Both the position numbers and the translations under genes were made by a program. From positions 1-24,820 of the IMG/VR virus record IMGVR_UViG_3300032092_002651: a stretch of 24,820 nucleotides of DNA, one strand, 5' to 3'. Shown piece by piece: positions 14,962 to 22,620 of this stretch; within the stretch, counting starts at the first letter, position 1; each line of letters starts with the position of its first letter. The notes beneath the pieces are model-generated. The model was given only the letters and a program-made list of their open reading frames with translations, was not told where the DNA came from and did no database searches. Source of the DNA: a virus.

Positions 14962-17556
14962 ATGGTTTCATTTTATAGCTTTGGTAATAAATGGGTATTT
15001 AAAAACAATAAACCTCTAATTAGAAGTAGTAATTTAATTAGTTCAAATACAGCTAATGTAGATTCTGCCCGTTGGAATGGCGGAGATAGAGTTACTTCTG
15101 TTGGAACTAATGGTGGTTCTAGTTACTATGGTTGTTATGATATGATGGGAAATAACTGGCAATGGACAGATCTTTATTCATCACCCAGTCCTATCAAAGG
15201 AAGTCTCGGATTATTTTGGGGAGATAGTGGTCCAGGATCATCGTTAAAATCTGTTATGGGATCAGCAGCATATTGGGATCATAAAGCCTCGCAAGCATAT
15301 TCAACATTTGGAGTTAGAATAGCTTCATTAACAAACCCAGACTCTTTACCGAATTTTGTTCTTGTTGGAGATGCTGGAAACGCTAGAGATGTTGTGAGGA
15401 ATCAATGGAATGGTTTTCTTTTTGGAGATGTAGCTTATAACTATTATATTAACAAATATCAATTAACTGTTAGTGAATATGTAGAATTTTTAAATGCAGT
15501 TGCTGCTACAGACACATACAATCTTTATAAATGCATACTTAAAGATGGTAGTCTTAATCCAGAAGTATCAATACTTCGTACCGGATCATCTGGAAGCTAC
15601 TCATATAGTATTCAGCCTAATTATGGCAATAAACCAGTAGGTAATCTATCTTGGTTTATGGCTGCAAGATATTGCAACTGGTTGCATAATGGTAAACCTA
15701 GTGGGGCACAAAATAGTGGTACAACAGAAACTGGAGCTTATACTCTTAATGGTATTGTTAGCGGAAATGCTCCGGTAAAAAACGAGGGAGCAAGATACTC
15801 CATGCCGAGCATGAACGAATGGTATAAAGCAGCTTACTATAAAGGAGGAGGCACAAATGCTGGCTATTGGAGATATGCAATTCAAAGCGATATTCGTCCC
15901 AAGTCAGTTTTAGCTGACCAATATGGAAATGGAACAACCAAGCCTTCAATATTAAGTCCTGATGTATCAGTAGGCACCAACGTAACAACATCTCTGGTTC
16001 AAGACAATATCTTTAACATAGGAGTGGCTTTAACTTATGCTAATATCTCTACTGCTGGAGTAACAAAAATAGTACCGGTAACAGCTGCTATGCCAAACTT
16101 ACCAGCAAATTTTAGTCTATCTAATAATCTTGGTAAATATAGCATTACTACAACATCTAATTATTCTGGAAATATAGATCTGTGTTTCACTGTACCTTCT
16201 ACTACTACATTAGCTAATTTCAACAGAATTAAAATTTTTCATACTAATACTAATAATATAACTACAGATGTGACTACTACTCGTACATTCGCCACCAAAA
16301 CCATATGCGCCAGAACAACAGGCTTTAGTAGTTTTCATGTCATACCAGAAACTGTCACCGTTGATCAACCTATTCCTTCCAATATTACTGGTTCTGTTGG
16401 AAATGGGATTGTTAATTTATCGTGGAGCATAAGCGATACCACTGATATCATAGATTATGACATCAAATATAGTAGTGATGGAGGTAATTCTTGGTTAAAT
16501 TATAATCAAGAACCTAGTACAGCTCTATCCACTACTGTTTCATCATTAAGCAATAATACCAATTATGTATTTATAATAGCTTCAGTTTCATCTAATGGTA
16601 CTAGTGCTTATTCTAGCTCTAGCTCTGCTTTTACTCCAGTTGCTAGTGTTCCTGATAGTCCAACTAATTTAATAGGTGTTAGTAAACCCAGATCAGTAGA
16701 GTTAACCTGGGATGTTCCTAACAATAATGGCTCTATAATTAATAACTATAATGTACAATATAGCACTAATGGTGGAACCACATGGACTAATTCTAAAGAT
16801 ACCGTTAGAGTATTTCCTGACGATATTTCATCAACCCAAACTTTGCTTATTGATGATCTAAATACTGGTACTTATATTTTTAGAGTTAAAGCTATTAATG
16901 ATATTGGAGATGGAAACTATAGTAATAATAGTAGTAGTATATTGGTAACAAGTTTTTCTCCTAGTGCAGTTATTTTAAGCTCTGGATCTAGTTATACTAT
17001 TCCAATCGGTACCTCTATCATGAGAGTATGGGCTATTGGAGGAGGAGGAGGAGGTCAGGACGGAGATACTTGTGATGGTGGAGCTAATGGAGGATATGGA
17101 GGAGAAGCATACAAAGAATATAGTGTTACTAGTGGATCATCAGTAAGTTATTCTATTGGTAGTGGTGGAGATGGAGGAACAGGAGGATATGGTTATGCAA
17201 ACTCTACAGATGGTGGAACTACTAGTTTTACTTATAATGGAGTTAGTATAACTGCTACGGGAGGCAAAAATGGAAATTATCGAAGATCTAATAACCTAGA
17301 ATCGTCCGATGCTGGTGGTGCTGGAACCGGAGTTGGTGGCGACTTCAACAGCTATGTCGGTCCAAGAACATCTGCACCATATTATTATCCTGCTGATTTT
17401 CAGGGACGTAATGCCGCTATATTAGGAACATATACTAATTATACTTTAGAGTCTTTGGGATCATTATTAAATTATGCTGGAAATAGCGGAACAGGAGGGA
17501 GTGGTATGGGTGGTGGTGATGGTGGTGATGGAAAAGTTATTCTTTATTTTACTTAA
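14962..17556 (+). CDS. Multidomain adhesin: FGE-sulfatase/lectin-like, FN3 and glycine-rich tip, 864 aa
   Basis: A probable receptor-binding virion protein. Residues 29-122 resemble the C-terminal half of a formylglycine-generating-enzyme-like (C-type-lectin fold) domain: VGTNGGSSYYGCYDMMGNNW, then FGVRIAS. Residues 131-315 resemble the N-terminal half: GDVAYNYYINKYQLTVSEY and FLNAVAATDTYNLY, then AARYCNWLHNG and MNEWYKAAYYKGG. The order is thus swapped. Residues about 330-462 are a beta-sandwich seen in secreted proteins (FATKTICARTTGFSSFHV). Two FN3 domains follow (about 470-562 and 563-664), then a glycine-rich tip (690-858). No signal peptide is present, so it is a virion rather than secreted protein. 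The ribosome site is weak (AAAGAAG). The catalytic cysteines of true FGE are not evident, so binding rather than catalysis is likely. Confidence 0.8.
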   Translation: MVSFYSFGNKWVFKNNKPLIRSSNLISSNTANVDSARWNGGDRVTSVGTNGGSSYYGCYDMMGNNWQWTDLYSSPSPIKGSLGLFWGDSGPGSSLKSVMGSAAYWDHKASQAYSTFGVRIASLTNPDSLPNFVLVGDAGNARDVVRNQWNGFLFGDVAYNYYINKYQLTVSEYVEFLNAVAATDTYNLYKCILKDGSLNPEVSILRTGSSGSYSYSIQPNYGNKPVGNLSWFMAARYCNWLHNGKPSGAQNSGTTETGAYTLNGIVSGNAPVKNEGARYSMPSMNEWYKAAYYKGGGTNAGYWRYAIQSDIRPKSVLADQYGNGTTKPSILSPDVSVGTNVTTSLVQDNIFNIGVALTYANISTAGVTKIVPVTAAMPNLPANFSLSNNLGKYSITTTSNYSGNIDLCFTVPSTTTLANFNRIKIFHTNTNNITTDVTTTRTFATKTICARTTGFSSFHVIPETVTVDQPIPSNITGSVGNGIVNLSWSISDTTDIIDYDIKYSSDGGNSWLNYNQEPSTALSTTVSSLSNNTNYVFIIASVSSNGTSAYSSSSSAFTPVASVPDSPTNLIGVSKPRSVELTWDVPNNNGSIINNYNVQYSTNGGTTWTNSKDTVRVFPDDISSTQTLLIDDLNTGTYIFRVKAINDIGDGNYSNNSSSILVTSFSPSAVILSSGSSYTIPIGTSIMRVWAIGGGGGGQDGDTCDGGANGGYGGEAYKEYSVTSGSSVSYSIGSGGDGGTGGYGYANSTDGGTTSFTYNGVSITATGGKNGNYRRSNNLESSDAGGAGTGVGGDFNSYVGPRTSAPYYYPADFQGRNAAILGTYTNYTLESLGSLLNYAGNSGTGGSGMGGGDGGDGKVILYFT

Positions 17557-17627
17557 ACAAAACTAATTATAGCAGGATCTAAATAGACCACTATATTTAT
17601 TGGTAAACGTATTGCTTGTTGCATATG

Positions 17628-17636
17628 GGTGTATTA
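17628..17636 (+). promoter_or_regulatory. Promoter-like element GGTGTATTA before the second fibre gene
   Basis: Exact copy of the 9-mer, 61 bases before ATG 17689. A TATACT lies 17 bases downstream (17654-17659). It sits in a 132-base gap (17557-17688) with no other recognisable feature and no terminator before it. Confidence 0.6.
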
Positions 17637-17688
17637 ATCATTAAGATAACCTATATACTTATTCTAATAAATAGGACTATATTTCAAG

Positions 17689-20250
17689 ATGGCTGTAAAT
17701 AATTTAATCACATTACGAAAAGGAACAGCTACTGAGTGGAATACGGTTAATCCCGTTTTAGCTAGTGGTGAACCTGGATATGATTTAACTAATCAAATTC
17801 TCAAAGTAGGAGATGGCCTTACTGCTTGGAACAGTCTATCTAGCCACAACCACATTGCTTCAAATATTAGTGATTTTAATAGTTCAGTAAGTGGGTTGGT
17901 TAATGGTATTTATGCTCCATTAAGTAGTCCAACTTTTACTGGTATCCCACTAGTCCCTACTGCATCGAGTGGAACAAATACTAATCAAATAGCGTCAACA
18001 TCTTTTGTAAGAACAGAAATTAGCAATTTAGTAGCATCTGCTCCATCAACACTAGATACTTTAAATGAGTTAGCAACAGCCTTAGGAAGTGATGCTAACT
18101 TTTCAACAACTATAGCCTCTGGACTTGGAACAAAAGCTGCTTTAAGTGGATCAACATTTACAGGGAACATTAGCGCACCAAGCGGTAGTTTTACTTCGTT
18201 ATCGGTTAGTGGAATTCCTTTACTTGATGGCGGTTATGATAACGAAATCCATGTTAGCCAAGTAGATGGAAATGATACCACCGGTAATGGTGACTTATTA
18301 AATCCAGTTGCTAGTATTACCAAGGCTTTAACTTTAGTAGGATCTCAACGCAAAACAATTATTGTTCATCCCGGTACTTATACTGAAAATCCATCAATAA
18401 CAGTTCAATATACAACTATAACTGGTCCGGGGCTTATTGGCGGTAATATATTACTTTCTGGAACATTAAGCACAAATACTGGTTGTACAATTGCTGGAAT
18501 AAAGATGACAAACCTGACCATAGCTACGCCAACTGGTGCAGGAAATGTAAATATTTTAAATTGTGAGATTTCTGGCACACTTACAAAAAGCAGTAACGCC
18601 GACTACACTGTTCTTCGTTTATGTGACTATGGCTCCGCAAGTATTACTGGTGCAGGTTTAGTTGCTATTTTTGGTGGTAATCCAAATTTTACAACAGTAA
18701 ATAATGCTAGCGCAAATATAATTATTAAAAGCGCTGTTACTGTGGCTCCAGTTTTAACTTCTGGAACTTTAAGTCTTGTAGATTCTATAGTAGTTGCTGC
18801 TGTGACAAATGCTATCACATCAGCCTCTTCAAGTATCATTACTTTAGCCAACTGTCAAATGCTAACTTCGGCATTAAGTAATGTCGCCCCAGTTGTACTA
18901 AGTGGATTTTATTCAATATTAAATTGCGTATATGATAAAACAAATTCAACACTAGTAGCGTTGTCTGCAACTGGTGGATCTACTAATTCTATCGATTATT
19001 TTCAATATATTAATGCAGATAAGTTCATTACTCAAGGGGGAACCTCTTCTGACTATGTAAAGGGTGATGGATCGTTAGGACTACTACCAAACACTATTGT
19101 TTATACAACTGGCAATCAAGCTATTAGTGGAGTTAAAACTTTTAGTGACCTTCCGTTTGTTAATGGAACTGGAATTAGTATTAGTGGCCATAATCATACA
19201 TCTTCAGATATCACAGATTTTAATAGTAGTGTCAGTGGTTTGCTTCCTGTTAAAAATATAATTGCTGGAACTAATGTAACAGTATCTTCAGCTAGTGGGT
19301 CATTTACAATAAACTCTACAGCTAGTGGTGGAGGCTCTTCTAGTATAGATGCTGGAACATATCCTTTAATAACAATATCGTCACAGCCAGCCCCAACTAC
19401 TGTGGAAGTATCTGGAACTGCAACCTTTAGCGTCACAGCAGCAGCAACTTCCCCAACTTCATCAATAAGTTATCAGTGGCAGGAAAGTACTAATAATTCA
19501 ACTTGGTCAAATATTTCTGGATCAACATCATCTACGCTAACCCTCACTAATGTTCAAAACGGTAAAAATGGATACTATTATAGATGTAATTTACAATCAT
19601 TATTATCAAATGTTAATACAAACTCTGCTATATTAACAGTAGCTTCTATAGCAACTCCAACCCCATCAGTCACCCCAACCCCAACAATTACTTTAACTAG
19701 CAGCATAACACCAACAATAACGCAAACAAATACAGTAACTCAAACTGTCACAAGAACCATTGATGCTACTCCGTCAGTAACTCCAACAATAACGGTAACT
19801 CCAACAATAACGGTAACTCCAACAATAACGGTAACTCCAACAATAACATCAACAGTAACCCAAACAGCAACTCCAACAGCAGCACCAAGCAAGGTGTTTA
19901 GCAACGTTACCGGAGTCAGTAACGGAACTGTCTCAGGAGCAGGAACATCTACCATCACTCTTACTAGAACAGTGAATTCGGGAACGTTAGGAGTCTCATT
20001 TACGATTCCTGCTGGAACATTAACAATTACAAAAACGACTGCTGGAAATATTAGTGCATATTTAACATCAACCACAGATCCGGGATTACCAGTTCAATTT
20101 CTTTATAAGGATGGCACATATTTCGCTACATTTCCAAACAACACTAATTCCGCATCAGGAAATGTTCCAGCTATGACAGCAGGGTGGAATGCAACAGGTC
20201 TTATTTCCGAGATCCCCGTAGGAGCGTCAGTTACCCTGACGATAACGTGA
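17689..20250 (+). CDS. Tail fibre with beta-helix, Ig-like domain and Thr/Pro stalk, 853 aa
   Basis: The N-terminus (residues 5-50, ITLRKGTATEWN, then ILKVGDGLTAW) is the same docking domain as in the fibre at 12989. Residues 61-107 repeat the same module, DFNSSVSGLVNGIYAPL then QIASTSFV. Residues about 186-440 look like a right-handed beta-helix of the pectin-lyase type: IHVSQVDGNDTTGNG, TIIVHPGTYTENPSI, and many short strands with Asn turns. A second shared module is at 509-530. Residues about 558-652 are an Ig-like domain (SYQWQESTNNSTW, YYYRCNLQ). Residues 656-733 are a Thr/Pro/Ile-rich stalk with tandem repeats. A final beta domain (735-853) is probably the tip. The ribosome site is weak (AGGA, 12 bases away). 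The role is most likely host recognition; the beta-helix could in principle carry depolymerase activity. Confidence 0.82.
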   Translation: MAVNNLITLRKGTATEWNTVNPVLASGEPGYDLTNQILKVGDGLTAWNSLSSHNHIASNISDFNSSVSGLVNGIYAPLSSPTFTGIPLVPTASSGTNTNQIASTSFVRTEISNLVASAPSTLDTLNELATALGSDANFSTTIASGLGTKAALSGSTFTGNISAPSGSFTSLSVSGIPLLDGGYDNEIHVSQVDGNDTTGNGDLLNPVASITKALTLVGSQRKTIIVHPGTYTENPSITVQYTTITGPGLIGGNILLSGTLSTNTGCTIAGIKMTNLTIATPTGAGNVNILNCEISGTLTKSSNADYTVLRLCDYGSASITGAGLVAIFGGNPNFTTVNNASANIIIKSAVTVAPVLTSGTLSLVDSIVVAAVTNAITSASSSIITLANCQMLTSALSNVAPVVLSGFYSILNCVYDKTNSTLVALSATGGSTNSIDYFQYINADKFITQGGTSSDYVKGDGSLGLLPNTIVYTTGNQAISGVKTFSDLPFVNGTGISISGHNHTSSDITDFNSSVSGLLPVKNIIAGTNVTVSSASGSFTINSTASGGGSSSIDAGTYPLITISSQPAPTTVEVSGTATFSVTAAATSPTSSISYQWQESTNNSTWSNISGSTSSTLTLTNVQNGKNGYYYRCNLQSLLSNVNTNSAILTVASIATPTPSVTPTPTITLTSSITPTITQTNTVTQTVTRTIDATPSVTPTITVTPTITVTPTITVTPTITSTVTQTATPTAAPSKVFSNVTGVSNGTVSGAGTSTITLTRTVNSGTLGVSFTIPAGTLTITKTTAGNISAYLTSTTDPGLPVQFLYKDGTYFATFPNNTNSASGNVPAMTAGWNATGLISEIPVGASVTLTIT
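19783..19836 (+). repeat. Tandem 18-base repeat coding PTITVT
   Basis: Three perfect copies of CCAACAATAACGGTAACT (19783-19800, 19801-19818, 19819-19836), with degenerate copies on both sides. They encode the core of the Thr/Pro stalk. Tandem identity at DNA level suggests recent copy-number change by slippage. Confidence 0.95.
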
Positions 20251-20254
20251 TACC

Positions 20255-20800
20255 ATGAATGGTGCAAAAATAACATCTCCCAATGGTCGTCGCTTTGCTC
20301 TGGTGGCTCGCAGTGGCAGTTACAGCATCGTCTGGCAGTCACTTCCAGAAGGTAGTCGCGTTCCAGACAATACTAAAGCCCCAAGAGGACGGTGGCACCC
20401 AATCAACGCAGCCGGAACTATTGCCTCTCCACTTGCTGCTGACGAACCAGCAGATGGACTTTGTTGCATGGTACGAGATCCCGTGGAGCGATTTCGCTCT
20501 GCTTGTGCAAGGCAAGGCGTTAGCGTTGCAGAGGGATTAGAACGAAAGGATTCTGACGTTCATTTCTGGACTTTATTTAGCATGGGTCTGTTAGAACAGG
20601 GTGTGACATATTTCCGATTTCCCGATCAGCTTGATGCCTGTGCAGAGTGGCTAGGACTAGAGACACCAGTTCCGCAAACTAATGACGAGCAGGAATCATC
20701 CAAACCGACATTGACGCAAGAGCAAGAAAATATAGTTAAGCAAATATATGCTGATGATATATTATTATGGGAGAGCTTAAATGCCAGATATTCAAATTAA
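20255..20800 (+). CDS. Compact sulfotransferase-like protein, 181 aa
   Basis: Resembles PAPS-dependent sulfotransferases. The N-terminal loop VARSGSYSI (17-25) fits the 5'-phosphosulfate binding loop. VRDPVERFRSA (73-83) fits the 3'-phosphate motif, with R74 and S82 eight residues apart as in the family. The end LTQEQENIVKQIYADDILLW is typical of Sulfotransfer_2-type C-termini. The family is usually over 200 residues, so this is a short version. GC is about 55% in the first 240 bases against about 30-40% around it, falling back to AT-rich near the end, a sign of recent acquisition. The ATG is 4 bases after the previous stop with no Shine-Dalgarno. The acceptor is unknown: a host or virion glycan is possible. 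Confidence 0.65.
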   Translation: MNGAKITSPNGRRFALVARSGSYSIVWQSLPEGSRVPDNTKAPRGRWHPINAAGTIASPLAADEPADGLCCMVRDPVERFRSACARQGVSVAEGLERKDSDVHFWTLFSMGLLEQGVTYFRFPDQLDACAEWLGLETPVPQTNDEQESSKPTLTQEQENIVKQIYADDILLWESLNARYSN

Positions 20801-21023
20801 AAGAGGATTATCAGCAGCACTTAGTGCTACTAATCCGGTTGTTAATAGCGGCGAACCAATATTTGAAACTGATACTCTCAAATTAAAAATTGGTGATGGC
20901 GTTACAGCATATAATAGTTTAGGGGTAGTTGGTAGTGGAACATTTTTTCCTTTGACATCAAATACCAATACTACTAATATAATAAATAGTTCAAATCTTT
21001 ACTTATGGTCAAATTTTAGATAG
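20781..21023 (+). CDS. Stand-alone tropism-determinant-like N-terminal domain, 80 aa
   Basis: Residues 1-48 (IQIKRGLSAALSATNPVV, then KLKIGDGVTAYNSL) are the third copy of the docking domain found at the start of the two long fibres. Only about 30 further residues follow, with no shaft or tip. GGGAG precedes the ATG, and the gene overlaps the sulfotransferase end by 20 bases. It may be a short adaptor that anchors a fibre encoded by a neighbouring gene, or the remnant of a longer fibre. Confidence 0.75.
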   Translation: MPDIQIKRGLSAALSATNPVVNSGEPIFETDTLKLKIGDGVTAYNSLGVVGSGTFFPLTSNTNTTNIINSSNLYLWSNFR

Positions 21024-21026
21024 GAG
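21023..21026 (+). promoter_or_regulatory. Ribosome binding site GGAG deciding the start at 21034
   Basis: GGAG lies 7 bases before ATG 21034. A TTG at 21028, two codons earlier in frame, is too close to this site. Confidence 0.7.
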
Positions 21027-21033
21027 ATTGATT

Positions 21034-21417
21034 ATGGCAACTAGTCCAGTTTTCGCAGTAACACCAAGAATATCATCTGTTTCTATATCTACTGCTGAAG
21101 CTAGTTATACGGCTCCAACTAATGTGGAAACTTTAATTACAGGAGCTAGTACGGGTACTAGAGTATCTGAAATTGTAGTCAAATGCGCCGCTACCAGTGC
21201 TGCGGCTATCGTTAGGATATTTCTTTATGACGGTACTACATACTTTCTATTTGATGAAATAACCGTGGCAGCAGCTACGGGGTCAGCTACAGTGCAGCAA
21301 ACTAGAGTTAGTAACACATATAATAATTTAATTCTACCTAGTGCTTCTTATTCAGTAAGAGTAACAACATCAGTAGCACAAGTTACTCACGTCATAGCTT
21401 TAGGGGCAGATCTATAA
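21034..21417 (+). CDS. Small virion structural protein, 127 aa
   Basis: An Ala/Thr/Ser/Val-rich, all-beta protein starting MATSPVFAVTPRIS. Its pattern (repeated strands, then IVRIFLYDGTTYFLFDEITV) is that of small phage structural proteins I associate with fibre or capsid-surface clusters; no enzymatic motif is present. It lies between the stand-alone docking domain and the glycine-rich tip protein, with the next ATG overlapping its stop (TAATG). A fibre segment or capping protein is plausible. I cannot name the family. Confidence 0.65.
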   Translation: MATSPVFAVTPRISSVSISTAEASYTAPTNVETLITGASTGTRVSEIVVKCAATSAAAIVRIFLYDGTTYFLFDEITVAAATGSATVQQTRVSNTYNNLILPSASYSVRVTTSVAQVTHVIALGADL

Positions 21418-22289
21418 TGAATCAAGGTATTTATTCTATTGGAAGTGCTACAATAGCTTCATCACCGTATGGCATTAATGGTGTTACTGCACCCACTAGT
21501 GTTCGCGTACTTGTTGTGGGTGGCGGTGGCTCTGGCGGCTCTGGTGGAGCAACCGCTCTTATTGGTGCTGGTGGCGGTGGTGGTGCAGTTGTTGAGCAGA
21601 CAGTAGCTATAACTTTAAACTCACCTATTTCTGTTACCATTGGGGCTGGCGGTGCCGGATCTACAACAAATGCAATTAGAAGTAGCTTTGGAGTTACAAG
21701 TAGATTTGATAGCATTGTCGCAATCGGTGGCGGCTCTGGTGGCATTAATGATACTAACGGTAGTTTTGCTCCTTACGTTCGTCGTGGTGAAAATGGAGCC
21801 AATGGCGGCGGCAAATATTTTGGTTCAGCAGCAACTGGTGAAACAAGAGGCTTTTCTGTATTAGCTGACGGTTTTGCTGGAGGTAACGGTGATGGTTTTA
21901 ACTCTGGCGGTGGTGGCGGTGCTGGTGCTGCGGGCGTAAACAGCGGTGCTGGTGGCAATGGAAAAGTATCAACTATTACTGGATTAACTTATGGTGGTGG
22001 CGGTGGCGGTGGTCGTTCTGCTTCGGCTGGTGGTACAGGAGGTGGCGGTTCTGGTGGAGCGTCTGGCGTTTCTGCCGTAGCTGGAACAGTTAATACGGGC
22101 GGCGGTGGTGGTGGAGCATTTGCTGCTTCTACAGCTACTGGCACTGGTGGAAGCGGAGTCGTTGTTATTCGATGCGCTGCCGGTTTGAATATTAGACTAG
22201 GGGTTGGTTTAACTCATACAATTTCTACAATAGGTGGAGATAAATTAATCACAATCACGGCAGGAACAGACACTGTTACTTTTTTCTGA
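21417..22289 (+). CDS. Glycine-rich receptor-binding/tip protein, 290 aa
   Basis: Residues about 28-250 are dominated by glycine runs separated by short hydrophobic strands (VRVLVVGGGGSGG, ISVTIGAGGAGS, GVVVIRCAAG). This is the pattern of the glycine-rich domains of phage fibre tips, built of polyglycine-II-like sheets, as in S16-type gp38 adhesins (established for that family). The C-terminal 40 residues form a separate beta segment. The start overlaps the preceding stop (TAATG), with AGGGG before it. The adhesin at 14962 ends in a similar domain. The loops between glycine runs would be the host-contact surface. Confidence 0.78.
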   Translation: MNQGIYSIGSATIASSPYGINGVTAPTSVRVLVVGGGGSGGSGGATALIGAGGGGGAVVEQTVAITLNSPISVTIGAGGAGSTTNAIRSSFGVTSRFDSIVAIGGGSGGINDTNGSFAPYVRRGENGANGGGKYFGSAATGETRGFSVLADGFAGGNGDGFNSGGGGGAGAAGVNSGAGGNGKVSTITGLTYGGGGGGGRSASAGGTGGGGSGGASGVSAVAGTVNTGGGGGGAFAASTATGTGGSGVVVIRCAAGLNIRLGVGLTHTISTIGGDKLITITAGTDTVTFF

Positions 22290-22299
22290 GGAATATTAT

Positions 22300-22620
22300 A
22301 TGGCACATTATGCATTTTTAGACGAGAATAACGTAGTTACAGAAATTATAGTTGGTAAGAACGAATGGGAAGATGGTATTGATTGGGAGATTTATTACGG
22401 GAATATTCGTAATCAGACATGCAAACGAACATCATATAATACCATCGGTGGAGTTCATAATAATGGTGGAACCCCGTTTAGGATGAATTATGCTGGTACT
22501 GGGTACATATTTAGAGAAGACGTAAATCCTCCAGAAGGAGCTTTCGTTACTCCATGTCCCGGCGAAAATTATACTTTAGACGAAAATACTGGCTTATGGG
22601 TAGAAACATCTAATATCTGA
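22300..22620 (+). CDS. Conserved small phage protein, 106 aa
   Basis: Begins MAHYAFLDENNVVTEIIVG, a start I recognise from small proteins in many cyanophages and marine phages near tail-fibre genes, some detected in virions. The core has RTSYNTIGGVHNNGG and FRMNYAGTGYIFRED, and the end is Pro/Glu-rich. There is no catalytic motif. GAGGA precedes the ATG. It ends at 22620 directly against the stop of the opposing lyase gene, with no terminator between. Probably a fibre-associated protein. Confidence 0.7.
   Translation: MAHYAFLDENNVVTEIIVGKNEWEDGIDWEIYYGNIRNQTCKRTSYNTIGGVHNNGGTPFRMNYAGTGYIFREDVNPPEGAFVTPCPGENYTLDENTGLWVETSNI

Noticed and set aside
15046-15327. Diversity-generating retroelement target (lectin-fold variable region)
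   Set aside because: The fold class fits, but no reverse transcriptase, no template repeat and no AAY-rich variable codons are visible in the window.
17625-17702. 25-codon hydrophobic ORF beginning ATGGGTGTATTA
   Set aside because: No ribosome site, very short, and it overlaps the promoter-like element and the fibre start.
20283-20540. 85-codon alternative plus-strand frame inside the sulfotransferase
   Set aside because: The other frame carries recognisable PAPS-binding motifs; this one has none and is explained by the higher GC.
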